A stretch of DNA of 64,000 nucleotides, taken from Planctomycetota bacterium. Its GTDB lineage: Bacteria; Planctomycetota; B15-G4; JADJEK01. The first letter of the stretch is position 1. Each line of letters opens with the position of its first letter. The stretch lies in contig JADJEK010000004.1 in assembly GCA_016709145.1 (NCBI GenBank), positions 1 to 64,000 on the forward strand, written 5' to 3'. Both the position numbers and the translations under genes were made by a program. This document shows positions 38,965-48,091 of this stretch, in pieces. Under the pieces are notes generated by a model, which did no database searches, was not told where the DNA came from, and saw only the letters and a program-made list of their open reading frames with translations.

Positions 38965-41902
38965 CTAGGGAAGCGTCAGGTCGACGGTCAATTCATCGAC
39001 CCCCGCTGCGACCTCGAACTCGCGCACCGCGGTCATCGCCTGCGGCCCGACGATACTCACGCGATGCGCGCCCGGCATGAGCCCGATCCGATGCTCGAAC
39101 AGATCGGTTCGCCCGGACCGCCAGCTCGAACCTGAGTGCACCCGCCGGCCTTCACCATCGTCGATCTTCACGCGGATCGTCTCGGCGTCGATCGTCGGCG
39201 CTCGGACGACGAAGTGCACCGTCGTGGCGGCCCGCTCGAGCACGAGATCGACCTCGGTCTCTTGGTCGTCGTGGATCTCGACCATTGCGCTGCGCGCGCG
39301 GACGTCCTCGTCCCCGACCGAGACGAGGTAGCGACCCGGCGCGATCTTGCTGGCGGTGCCGACGTCGTCGTTCAAGTCGACGAACACCGAGTGGCCGTCG
39401 TCGGCGCGTTCGAGCCACACCGAAGGGCGCGCATCGCGAAGCTCCGCTGGACGCTGGAGTCGCACGCGGAGCGAACCGCCTGGACCGAGCCGAATCGTGC
39501 CGACGTCGAGCGTGGCGTCGACGTCGACGACGATCTTCGAGATCGTCGATACCGCGTAGGCCGTGCCGCGAACTTGCAGGTGGTAGGACGCCGGGGTCAA
39601 CCGCGGGCTGCGGAACGAGCCGTCGGCGTCGGAGATCACGAGCGTGCCTTGGGGGCCGTCGGCGGCCAGGATCAGCACCTCGGCGCCCACGACCGGCCCC
39701 TGCGCGTCCACGATGCGACCGACGATGCGGGCGGAGGGACGCGAGCGGCTCGGCACGCGGATGACGACGGCATCGTCGCCGACACGGACGTCGCGCACTC
39801 GCAGCGCCGGCTGGAGGAAACTGCCGGCCCACGACACGTCGAGATCGACGGCCGTTTCGCTCCCGCACGGAATCCGGAACGTCCCATCGGATGCGGTCGA
39901 CGTCGATCCGACCACGCCACGGTCCCCGACGCGGCGCGCGTCCAGCCGCGCTCCCGCGAGCGCTTGGCCGAACTCGTCCTCGACGCGACCCGCGATGCGG
40001 GGGACGAGTTCGAGTTCGAGATCCACCCGTTGTTCGACCCCGGAGATCGCCTCGAACTCGACACGCGCGGCGCCGTGCGTCGGGTCGTTCGCGAACACGA
40101 CGACGGGGCCCGCCGGCAAGGAGTCCAACCGGAACGAGCCGTCGTCCGCGCTGAGTGCGGTCGACGACTCGCTGAACGTGGCGTCGCGGCCGGCCGTGAC
40201 CGCGACGGCGGCGGCAGGCGTACCGTCGGGCTTGCGCACCGATCCGACGAGGATCGCGCCGTGGCGCAAACTCGCCTCGAGTTTCGTCGTCTCGCCCGGG
40301 CGTGTCTCGCTCGTGGCGACGAACGGTTCGAACCCCGGCAGCCGCACCACGACCTTGTGCGAGCCAGCGATCAGCCCATCGACGAAGAACGTGCCATCGG
40401 CGGCGCTCCACGCGAACCGCTCGAACACGTTCAGATGCGACGTGCCGTCGTCCCGCGTCTCGTACGCGATCCCGTCGGCGTCGACCACGATGCGCGCGTC
40501 GGCCAGCGGCGCTCCGATTGCGTCGAGGACACGGCCCGCGATCGCGCCGCCCGACGGGCGCAGTTCGAGATCGATGTCGTTGCGCGGTTCACCGCGGCCC
40601 GCGAACACGAACCGCATGCGTGACGCCGCGAAGCCCGACTTCGACGCGCCGACGTGCGTTCCGATCCCGACGCCGTCGACCACGTAGGAGCCGCCCTCGC
40701 CCGAGCGCGCGACGTCGAAGCCCTCTTGCCACTGGCCGAAGCGGGACAGCGTGATCGTGGCGCCTTCGACGGCGACGCCATCCGGACCCAAGACGCGGCC
40801 CGTGATGCCGTACCCACTCGTGGTGTCGAGGGTGACCTGGACCGTCTCGCCGGACTCGACGACGCACGTCGTCTCGACGAAGCGGTCGGTCGAGACCGTG
40901 TAGTTCCCCGGGTTCGAGCCCGTCGAACCGCGCCGATCCAGAAACCACGGGCTGCCGCGCCGGTCGCGACAACGAGCTACTCGACGGCGCGACCTGCACC
41001 ACGATCGCGGCGTCGGCCAACGGTTCACGCGTCCGCAGCGAGACTTCGATCGAGCCCGTCGTCGCGCTCGGCGCAAGGGCCACGGTCGTCGCCGGCTCCA
41101 GCGCGCCCGGGACGACGGTTCGTTCCGCTGCGTCCGCTTCGATCCGCGCGCTCCGCTCGCCGTCGGTCGTCGCTGGCTCCGAGGCGCGCGATGTCGCGTA
41201 CGGGTGCGGAGGTTCGACCGGCGTCGAGTCGGTCGTCGTGAACCAGAACAAACCCACCGCGGCCACCGCCGCCGCCACGACGACGGCCTTGAACTGCATC
41301 AACATGACGAGCACTCCATGGATTGCGGCGGACGACAGAACTGCGATCGAGATGGTGCCCGTCTGCGCGGCGAACGGAACCAGCCCGAGCAGCCACGCCC
41401 GGCGATCACCGTCATGGTCGGCGTCGAGGCGTTGCCGCAGGAGTTCGAGCCCGCGCCGAAGGCGCGAATGGACGGTCTCGACGGGCACGTTCATGCGCCG
41501 CGCGATTTCGCGCTGCGCCACGCCGTCGAGGTGGCGCAGGATCAAGGTCGTGCGCCACGGTTCTTCCAGCCCGAACACGGCATCGACGATCGCGCGCCGC
41601 GCGTCCTCGCGCGTCCGGGCGTCGTCCGCGGGGAGTTCGGCTTCAGGCCGTGCGGCGAGCCGCTCCCTTCGCTCCGCGCGAGCCTCGGCGCGGCGCGAAG
41701 TCGCCGCGACGCGTCGCACGATGGCCGCGAGCCACCCGCGCAGGGACACGATCCGAGTTCGATCCGCGCAGAGTGCCGCGAGCCAGGTCTGCTGGACCAC
41801 GTCGTCGGCGCGTACGCCGTCGAGCACGAGCTTGCGCGCGAGCGATCGCACGAACGGCTCGTGGGCGATGAGTTCGTCGAGGTCGTCGATGCGTGGTTCC
41901 AT
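38965..41902 (-). CDS. ECF sigma factor fused through a membrane span to carboxypeptidase-regulatory-like repeats (one frameshift)
   Basis: After repair about 978 residues, ATG 41902. Residues about 1-160 are a sigma-70 ECF module: region 2 (EPFVRSLARKLVLDGVRADD, VVQQTWLAALCADRTRI, LRGWLAAIVRRVA) and region 4 (GLEEPWRTTLILRHLDGVAQ, REIARRMNVPVETVHSRLRRG). Then a hydrophobic segment near residues 215-235 (FKAVVVAAAVAAVGLFWF) and about 700 residues of repeated beta-sandwich units with GxxVxDAxGxPLxxAxIxV-type signatures (GRVLGPDGVAVEGATI, GRVLDAIGAPLADARIVV, GRVEDEFGQALAGARLDA, GRIVDAQGPVVGAEVLIL). The two halves are in different frames: an extra G in a CCCCGGGG run near 40905 breaks LEPG-NYTVSTD. 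With one G removed the chain is continuous. Confidence 0.8.
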
Positions 41903-42004
41903 GGCGTCACCCGAGGAGTGCCGCGGTTCGGCGATCGGGTCACGACATTCCACGACATCGAGCGTGCGGCGGCGCGCGCTCAGGTCCACCCGGTCGGCGT
42001 TCGT

Positions 42005-43105
42005 TCAACCCGTCGGACCGGTCGGATCGCAGTAGCGCACCGTCGATCCGTCGATCGGACTCTCGAACCAAACGTCGTCGCCCGCGCGCTCGACGACGAA
42101 GTCCGGCACCAGCGGCACCTTGCCCTTGCCGCCGGGCAGGTCGACGACGAGCCGCGGGATCCCGAAGCCCGCGATCTTCCCGTACATGCCGCGCACGATC
42201 TCGATCCCGCGCTCGATCGGTAGGCGGAAGTGACCGGCGCCCGCGACCGGATCGGCCAGATGCAAGTAGTACGGCCGCACGCCGAGCGCGAGCAGGGCTC
42301 GATTCAACTCGAGCTGCGCCGGCGTCGAGTCGTTCACACCGCGCAGCAACACGGTCTGATTCTGCACCGTGATGCCGCGGTCGATCAGGCGGCGCAGCGC
42401 GCCGGCCGCGTCGGCACTGACCTCGCGCGCATGGTTGAAGTGCGTGATCAGCCACAGCGGGCGCGCCGCGGCCAGCACGTCGAGCAACTCGTCGTCGACG
42501 CGCTGCGGCAACGTCACCGGGACTCGAGTCGCGATGCGCAGGACCTCGACGTTGCGGCACGTGCGCAACTCGCGCAGCAGCAGCGCGAGCGCGTGCATCG
42601 ACAAGTGCACCGGATCACCGCCGGTGATGAGCACGTCGCGGATCTCGGGATGCGCGCGCACGTAACTCGCGGCCGCCGTGAGTTGCGCTTCCGACAGCAT
42701 GAAGAAACCGTCGGCCCACGTGCGCTTGCGGAAGCAGTGCCGGCACAGCGTCGCGCAGAAGTTGGTCGGGATCACCAGCGCGCGATCCGGATACCGATGC
42801 ACGATCCCCGCGACGGGCGCCAGTTCCGCTTCGTGGAACGGGTCGGCGACCTCCTGCTCGGCGCGCTCGCTCTCGACCGCGAGCGGCAACACCTGGCGCA
42901 AAATCGGATCGGCGGGATCCGCGAAGTCGGCGAGCGACAGGTAGTACGGCGTGACCCCGACCGGGAACTCGCGCTCGAGTTCGACATCGGCCACATCGAG
43001 CGTGGCCACCGCCGCGACCTGCGAACGCAACGCGGCCAGCGAGCGGACGCGGTGTCGCGTCTGCCAGCGCCAATCGTTCCAGTCGCGCGCGCTCGGTCGG
43101 TCCAT
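42005..43105 (-). CDS. KamA-family radical SAM lysine 2,3-aminomutase-like protein
   Basis: 366 residues, ATG 43105. Radical SAM cluster motif NFCATLCRHC (CxxxCxxC), followed by FRKRTW, VLITGGDPVHLS, RIATRVPVTLPQRV, THFNHAREV and QNQTVLLRGVND, which all belong to the KamA/EpmB family. PLP-binding Lys is probable in LPGGKGKVPLVPD. Reaction by family: L-lysine to beta-lysine, or in EpmB the first step of EF-P modification. Shorter than classical KamA (about 416) and near EpmB size, yet the sequence around the cluster is KamA-like. Divergent (175 nt) from a deoxyhypusine-synthase-like gene. Confidence 0.88.
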   Translation of the reverse strand: MDRPSARDWNDWRWQTRHRVRSLAALRSQVAAVATLDVADVELEREFPVGVTPYYLSLADFADPADPILRQVLPLAVESERAEQEVADPFHEAELAPVAGIVHRYPDRALVIPTNFCATLCRHCFRKRTWADGFFMLSEAQLTAAASYVRAHPEIRDVLITGGDPVHLSMHALALLLRELRTCRNVEVLRIATRVPVTLPQRVDDELLDVLAAARPLWLITHFNHAREVSADAAGALRRLIDRGITVQNQTVLLRGVNDSTPAQLELNRALLALGVRPYYLHLADPVAGAGHFRLPIERGIEIVRGMYGKIAGFGIPRLVVDLPGGKGKVPLVPDFVVERAGDDVWFESPIDGSTVRYCDPTGPTG

Positions 43106-43280
43106 GGGTTCTCGTCGGTCGTGCCTCGGTCGGCGCGCCGCGCGCCAGAACTCGAGCTCGGGAGTGTAGCTGGGGTGCGGTCTGGCGCGCCGAGCGGCGA
43201 GCCCGTAGTTTCCCGCGCCGATCGTCCACGCGCCGCAGCGGCGCATTCGCCCCCGCTCCCCCATTCGCTGGAGTCGCTCG

Positions 43281-44441
43281 ATGAACCCGCGCAAGGAATT
43301 CAAGCGCGCCCGCCCGGTCTCACCGCCTCCGATCACGGGCACGGAGTCGCCGACCACGATCATCGATCGCATGTTCAACGCGTACGTCGGTCGCCAAGAG
43401 CGCACGGCGTTCGAACTCATGCGCCGCTCGATCCGCGAGGACTACGCGGTGTTCATGACGCTGTCGGGCGCGATGACTCCAGCCGGCCTGCACCAGTCGT
43501 GTCTGATCCCGCTGATCGAGCACGGCTTCATCGACTGCATCACGACCACCGGCGCGAACCTCTACCACGACGCGCATCGCGTGCTCGGCCACCGCATTCG
43601 CGAGATCAACCCGAACGCGGGCGACCTCGCGCTGCGCGTCGCGCGCATCATCCGCATCTACGACCTCGGCTTCGACGAGGACGTGTTGCTCGACACCGAC
43701 TGCTTCTTCTCGGCCGTGCTGCGCCAGCCCGAGTTCCAGAAGCGCATGACGACCACCGAGCTGCACTTCCTGCTCGGCAAGCATCTCGCGCGCGTCGAGA
43801 AAGCTCTCGGCGTCTCGCAACCATCGCTGCTGTCGACCGCGTGGAAGCACCGCGTGCCGATCTTCGTCGGCGCGGTCCAGGACGGCTCGATCTTCCTGAA
43901 CATCGTGAAGATGAAGCGCGTCCTCGGCCCCGAGTTCAAACTCGAGATCGACGTCAACGACGACTGCTTCGAGATGAGCGCGATGCAGCACTACTGCTCC
44001 AAGCGCCTGAAGAAGAAGCTCGCGATCTGGATCCTCGGCGGCGGCGTGCCGAAGAACTACACGCTCCAAGGCGAGCCGTTGCTCGGGCAGATCCTCGACG
44101 TACCGACCGATGGGTTCGACATCGACGTCCAATTCTGCGTCGACCCGGTCGACAACGGTGCGCTGTCGTCGTGCCCGGCGTCCGAGGGTCACACGTGGGG
44201 CAAGGTCTCGCCCGAAGGCGTCGAGCGCTCGGTCTACGTGCACACCGATCTGACCGCGGTGTTCCCGTGGCTCACGTACGCGTTGTTCTCGGACAAGAGC
44301 ACGAAGAAGGCCGGCCTGAAGCTCGCCGACGCGTGTGAAGACGCCGTCGCTCTGCTCGACGCGACGGTCAAGCGCAAGCGCGCCAAGCTGCTGAAGACGC
44401 TGTCGCACTCCGACATCCCCGAGAGCAAGAAGGGCGTCTGA
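43281..44441 (+). CDS. Deoxyhypusine synthase family protein
   Basis: 386 residues, ATG 43281. DHS family fold throughout: TLSGAMTPAGLHQSCLIPLIEHGFIDCITTTGANLY-type NAD-binding region (residues about 60-95), RVPIFVGAVQDGSI, DVNDDCFEM and the catalytic loop LGGGVPKNYTLQ with Lys258 at the position of the enzyme-imine lysine of eukaryotic DHS; the C-terminal VYVHTDLTAVFPWLTYALF is also conserved. Uses NAD and spermidine-type polyamines. Bacteria lack eIF5A, and bacterial homologs are known or suspected homospermidine- or carboxyspermidine-pathway enzymes, so the substrate is open. Its stop overlaps the next ATG (TGATG). Confidence 0.88.
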   Translation: MNPRKEFKRARPVSPPPITGTESPTTIIDRMFNAYVGRQERTAFELMRRSIREDYAVFMTLSGAMTPAGLHQSCLIPLIEHGFIDCITTTGANLYHDAHRVLGHRIREINPNAGDLALRVARIIRIYDLGFDEDVLLDTDCFFSAVLRQPEFQKRMTTTELHFLLGKHLARVEKALGVSQPSLLSTAWKHRVPIFVGAVQDGSIFLNIVKMKRVLGPEFKLEIDVNDDCFEMSAMQHYCSKRLKKKLAIWILGGGVPKNYTLQGEPLLGQILDVPTDGFDIDVQFCVDPVDNGALSSCPASEGHTWGKVSPEGVERSVYVHTDLTAVFPWLTYALFSDKSTKKAGLKLADACEDAVALLDATVKRKRAKLLKTLSHSDIPESKKGV

Positions 44442-45058
44442 TGCTCACGCACCGACTCGCGCTGGCGTCGATCGCGCTGTTCACGCTCGGTTGCGGCGTC
44501 CTCCAGCACGACTTCGGTCGGCTCGATCCGCAAGTGATCGAGTTCGCGCACCAAGTCGACACCACGCGAGGATTCGAACTCGCGCTCGACGACGACGCAC
44601 GCGTCGTCGGCTACGCCGGTGCGATCACGGCCGCGCAACTGCCCGGACTCGCGCGCGACACGGCGCTCGCACTGGCGCCGCAGGCCGTGGTGCGTGGCGG
44701 TTCGCGCATCATCGAATGGAAGCGCGAGACATGGGAAGTCGAACTCGATCGAGACGGCGCGCGTTCGTTCGTGCGCGTGCGTTTCGACGAAGAGGGCGTT
44801 CCGCACGTCGTGCAGACGCGCCGTCGCGCCGACGACGCCGAAGTTCCGGCTGCGGTGCGAACGCGGGCACAGGCCGAGGCCGGCGCGGGCTCGATCGTCG
44901 CCATCGAAGCGGTCGAGGCCGATTCCAACGTCGTCTACCACGTCACCAAGACGGTCGGCAGTCAGACGCTGCGGCTCGCGATCGCGCGTGACGGCACGCT
45001 GCTCGAGACCCTGCGCATCGTGCGCTGCGGCCTCGGCGTCGTCGACGCGAGTCGGTGA
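44441..45058 (+). CDS. Small lipoprotein of unknown function
   Basis: 205 residues, ATG 44441 overlapping the upstream stop. Signal with lipobox LFTLGCG (Cys at about residue 18). The rest is soluble, alternating beta and helix with repeated charged patterns (WEVELDRDGARSFVRVRFDEEG, VVYHVTKTVGSQTLRLAIARDG); this resembles small periplasmic PepSY/YkuD-type scaffolds but I cannot assign it. Coupled to the DHS-like gene, which suggests co-expression. Confidence 0.72.
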   Translation: MLTHRLALASIALFTLGCGVLQHDFGRLDPQVIEFAHQVDTTRGFELALDDDARVVGYAGAITAAQLPGLARDTALALAPQAVVRGGSRIIEWKRETWEVELDRDGARSFVRVRFDEEGVPHVVQTRRRADDAEVPAAVRTRAQAEAGAGSIVAIEAVEADSNVVYHVTKTVGSQTLRLAIARDGTLLETLRIVRCGLGVVDASR

Positions 45059-46264
45059 TCAGCGCGGGTTCTTCGTCGCGCCGAGGATCCACGAGTCGAA
45101 TACGCCGGAGAGCGGCGAACCCAGCGCCGCGTCGATGCCGAACGTCGACCGATTCGCCAACAACAACAGCCCTTGGACCCAGCGACTCTTCGAGCGATGG
45201 ATCAGTTCGGGCACGGGCGAAGTGAGCTGATAGAAGCGGCGCCATTCGACACGGAACCCGCGCCGCGCGAGGCCGCGCTCGACGTCTTCGCGCAAGGACG
45301 CGTTCATTTCGCGAACCGGCACGATCACCTTCTGCGTGCGGCGCCGCGTCATACCGCGCGAACGCGGGTTGAGGTCGCCGATCACGATGCGGCCGCCGGG
45401 CTTCACCACGCCGCACAGACCGTCGAGGAACACGTCGGCGTCGGGCGAGAACGAGATCACGCCGGAGTTCAGCACCAGGTCGAAGGGGCCGTCGAACGGC
45501 GGCTTCTCGCAGAAGCCGACGCGACCGTTGACCTTCACGCCTTCGCTCGCGGCGTTCGAGAGCACGAACTTGACCATCTCGGGGCTCGGGTCGAACGACG
45601 ACACCACGGCGCCCATCTTCGCGGCTTCGATCCCGACCCACCCCGCGCCGGACCCCGCATCGAGTGTGACTTCACCGGGGCGCGGTCTGCCGAGCACGGC
45701 CAGCAACTTGCGCATCCAGCGGAAATGCCCGTAGTCGGGCGCGCCCGGCACTCCGTTCCAACCGGCTGCGTTCTTGTCGAACTTCTGCGCCGTCGTCGCC
45801 GGCGACATCGCCACCAGTCGTTCCAAGGCCAACAACGCGAAGCCATCGGCGGTCGCGAGGTGCGGCAGACGCGTCGATCCACCGAGCTCGATGCGCTGGA
45901 CGGGCTCACCGCGCTTCATGCGATAGGCGCGCACGACGTGCAGATGTGGCCACAGCGCGTTGCGCAACGCGCAGAGCTGCGGAGCGTCCTCGATGTGATG
46001 CCCGAGCACGAGCACGTGCCCTTCGGGCGAGAGCCCACCGCGTGCGGATTCGAGCACGGCACTCGCGAGACCGGCATCACTCGCGTGACGGTCGCCGGCA
46101 TCGACGACGAGCAGAGCCCCGCGTGTGGGAGCCGCGGCCCCGGCAGCGACCTCGACGACCCGATCGGAGCCCACACCCAGATCGCGCACCAACTCGGACA
46201 ACCACGCCTCTGCACTCGCTGACACGCGCGACTCCGGATCGGGCTTGGTGGAACCTGCGGACAC
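45059..46264 (-). CDS. Class I SAM-dependent methyltransferase
   Basis: 401 residues, GTG 46264. An N-terminal helical/Rossmann-like region is followed from about residue 195 by a class I methyltransferase core: motif I TLDAGSGAGWVGIEA, motif II region SSFDPSPEMV, motif IV LNSGVISFSP and PGGRIVIGDLNPRS. The C-terminal part has a hydrophobic helix. The N-terminal half also reads like a truncated second Rossmann domain (LLVVDAGDRH, GHVLVLGHHIED), so an internal duplication is possible. Its stop abuts the convergent lipoprotein stop (TGATCA). Substrate unknown. Confidence 0.82.
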   Translation of the reverse strand: MSAGSTKPDPESRVSASAEAWLSELVRDLGVGSDRVVEVAAGAAAPTRGALLVVDAGDRHASDAGLASAVLESARGGLSPEGHVLVLGHHIEDAPQLCALRNALWPHLHVVRAYRMKRGEPVQRIELGGSTRLPHLATADGFALLALERLVAMSPATTAQKFDKNAAGWNGVPGAPDYGHFRWMRKLLAVLGRPRPGEVTLDAGSGAGWVGIEAAKMGAVVSSFDPSPEMVKFVLSNAASEGVKVNGRVGFCEKPPFDGPFDLVLNSGVISFSPDADVFLDGLCGVVKPGGRIVIGDLNPRSRGMTRRRTQKVIVPVREMNASLREDVERGLARRGFRVEWRRFYQLTSPVPELIHRSKSRWVQGLLLLANRSTFGIDAALGSPLSGVFDSWILGATKNPR

Positions 46265-46332
46265 CGCTTCGACGAAACGGGCGCGGCATCCTATCGTGCG
46301 CGAGCCACCAGGCCTGCACCGTCGAGGACTCC

Positions 46333-47418
46333 ATGCGCATCGCCATCATCGGCGCGGGCGTGTTCGGACTTGCGAGCGCGCTCGAGCTCGCGCGCCGCGG
46401 CCATCGCGTCGAACTGTTCGAGGCCGACGCCATCCCGGCCGAGCGCGCCGCGAGCAACGACGTCTCGAAGGCCTTGCGTCGGACGTACGGCCCGATGACG
46501 AAGCGCTACGGCCCACTCGCGGTGCAAGCCCGCGATGCGTGGCGCGCGCTCGAACGCGCAACGGGCACCACGATCTATCGCGAGACCGGCTACGTCGGCC
46601 TGTCCACGCACCTCGCCCCCGGCAGCTTCGAGCAGGACAGCCTCGATGCTCTGGCGCGGTCGGCCGACCCACCGCGCCGCGTCGACGTCGCCATCGCCGC
46701 AACGCTTCTGCCGAACTTCGACCTCACCGGCGTCGACGGCGCCATCCACGACGTCATCGCGGGCTGGCTCGACCCGATCGCGGCCCTCGAAGCACTCGCG
46801 CATCGAGCACGGGCCCACGGTGCGACCCTCCACACGCACACGCGCATCGCGTCGGTCGAAGCCCTCGACGCCGACGCGGTCGTCATCGCGGCCGGAGCAT
46901 GGGTCGCGCGCCTCGCCCCAGCACTGCGCATGAACGTCACCCCATCCCTCCAAGTCGAACTCCTGTTCCGCGCGCGAGCCGGCGCCAATGCCCCGCGGCA
47001 ATGGCCGTTCTGGTCGTTCGATCTCGCGACCAAGGGCTTCTACGGCTTTCCCGAATCGCCCGAAGGCCTGTTCAAGGTCGCCTGCCATCGCCCAGGTCGC
47101 ACGGTCGATCCCGACGGCTCGCGCGAAGCTCCGCCGGAAGACGTCGAGACCATTGCGACCTTCGTGAGCGAACGCATCCCGTTCCTCGAACGACACCCCA
47201 CACAAGTCCGCACGTGCCTCTACACCATGTCCGAGGACGGCGACTTCGTCTTCGACCGCATCGAGGGCCCGCGCCCGATCGTCGTCGCAGGCTGCGGCAG
47301 CGGCCACGCGTTCAAGTTCGGCCCGAAGCTCGGAGAGTTCGCAGCCGACGCCATCGAGGGCAAGCCAGTACCCGCGGAGTTCCGAGTCCCGCGTCAGGGC
47401 GGACGGAGGACGGTTTAG
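46333..47418 (+). CDS. FAD-dependent amine oxidase, monomeric sarcosine oxidase-like
   Basis: 361 residues, ATG 46333. GxGxxG FAD loop in IIGAGVFGLASALELARRG followed by an acidic ribose-binding Glu (LFEADA). Family features: RRTYG near residue 55, VVIAAGAWV, LQVELLFRARAG, and the C-terminal CLYTMSEDGDFVFDRIEG then GCGSGHAFKFGPKLGEFAADA, characteristic of sarcosine or N-methyl-amino-acid oxidases (the covalent-flavin Cys is plausibly the one in CLYTM). Oxidises a secondary amine to imine with H2O2 release; the exact amine is unknown. Divergent from the methyltransferase gene, which starts 69 nt away. Confidence 0.88.
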   Translation: MRIAIIGAGVFGLASALELARRGHRVELFEADAIPAERAASNDVSKALRRTYGPMTKRYGPLAVQARDAWRALERATGTTIYRETGYVGLSTHLAPGSFEQDSLDALARSADPPRRVDVAIAATLLPNFDLTGVDGAIHDVIAGWLDPIAALEALAHRARAHGATLHTHTRIASVEALDADAVVIAAGAWVARLAPALRMNVTPSLQVELLFRARAGANAPRQWPFWSFDLATKGFYGFPESPEGLFKVACHRPGRTVDPDGSREAPPEDVETIATFVSERIPFLERHPTQVRTCLYTMSEDGDFVFDRIEGPRPIVVAGCGSGHAFKFGPKLGEFAADAIEGKPVPAEFRVPRQGGRRTV

Positions 47419-47544
47419 GGAGGAGGGACCGCGAGGGACTGGCGCGGGACTGCACGGGATTGAACGCGGGGGCGCTTCGCTTTTCGTACCGCGAGCGGAG
47501 CTCGCGCCTGGTGAATGCGTGGCGCCCGGACAAGGTTGCCGCCG

Positions 47545-47631
47545 GGGGACAGACCGGGGACAGACGCGCCTCCGTCCCCGTCATGGCCGTGGAGCTCGGG
47601 TGGGGACAGTCCCCTCATCTGCTCTGTCCCC
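47545..47631. repeat. Cluster of GGGGACAG octamers
   Basis: Three direct copies (47545-47552, 47556-47563, 47602-47609) and one inverted copy (47624-47631) in 87 nt; the third copy is part of the near-palindrome GGGGACAGTCCCC. Non-coding. Comparable motifs are associated with REP-type repeats in GC-rich bacteria, an analogy only. Confidence 0.5.
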
Positions 47632-47708
47632 ACTCCTTCAATCGCCACCGCGGAGCGCGAAGCGCGACCCGAAGTTCTCCCTCGGGTTCAAGCTCGCGCG
47701 CGCCCGAG

Positions 47709-47923
47709 GAAACCACTCCGTCGCCTAGGGACGTCGAGAACGGGCTCTCGCTGCGGCCATTCAGCAGCCCGCCGCAGCTGTGGCGATCCGCTCTACGCGT
47801 CTCGTCAGTACGTCACCTGGGGCGAGATCCACAAGGGTCGCGAATCACGCCGTCGAGAAGCCACCCCTGCGGCTTTGAATGGCCGCAGCGAGAGCCCGTT
47901 CTCGACGTCCCTCGCGTGAAGTC
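47709..47923 (+). repeat. Dispersed repeat, copy A (35-bp inverted-repeat ends)
   Basis: A 215-nt non-coding element. Perfect 35-bp inverted arms at 47728-47762 and 47877-47911. A 33-nt core (47760-47792) is identical to the reverse complement of 63554-63586, and similarity continues to both sides. No ORF of interest. MITE-like structure in the spacer 47419-48091 between the oxidase and the ABC permease, which otherwise contains only the motifs listed here. Confidence 0.8.
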
Positions 47924-47951
47924 TCACGCGCGACTCAAGGGCGCGGGGTTC

Positions 47952-48046
47952 CCAAAGGGGGGCTTTGCTCGTTTGTGAAGCCCCCCTTTGGTCGTTCGAC
48001 CGCGAGCGGTCGAACGAGGGGGTGTGGGGGAACTTCGTTCCCCCAC
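47952..48046. repeat. Three consecutive perfect hairpins
   Basis: Stem 1, 14 bp (47952-47965 with 47978-47991); stem 2, 11 bp (47993-48003 with 48006-48016); stem 3, 10 bp (48024-48033 with 48037-48046). They are separated by 1 and 7 nt, all without mismatch, in the space between convergent genes. This may serve as a strong bidirectional terminator or a structured RNA. Confidence 0.7.
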
Positions 48047-48091
48047 CTCGCCTCGACGCCCGAGCAGGCGTAGGGCCCAGCGGCCCGAGCG

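Noticed and set aside
44441..45058. PepSY-domain assignment
   Set aside because: Only a general alternation of strands supports it; no conserved PepSY residues seen.
47419..48091. CRISPR array
   Set aside because: Repeats are inverted or irregular in spacing, with no constant spacers and no cas genes.
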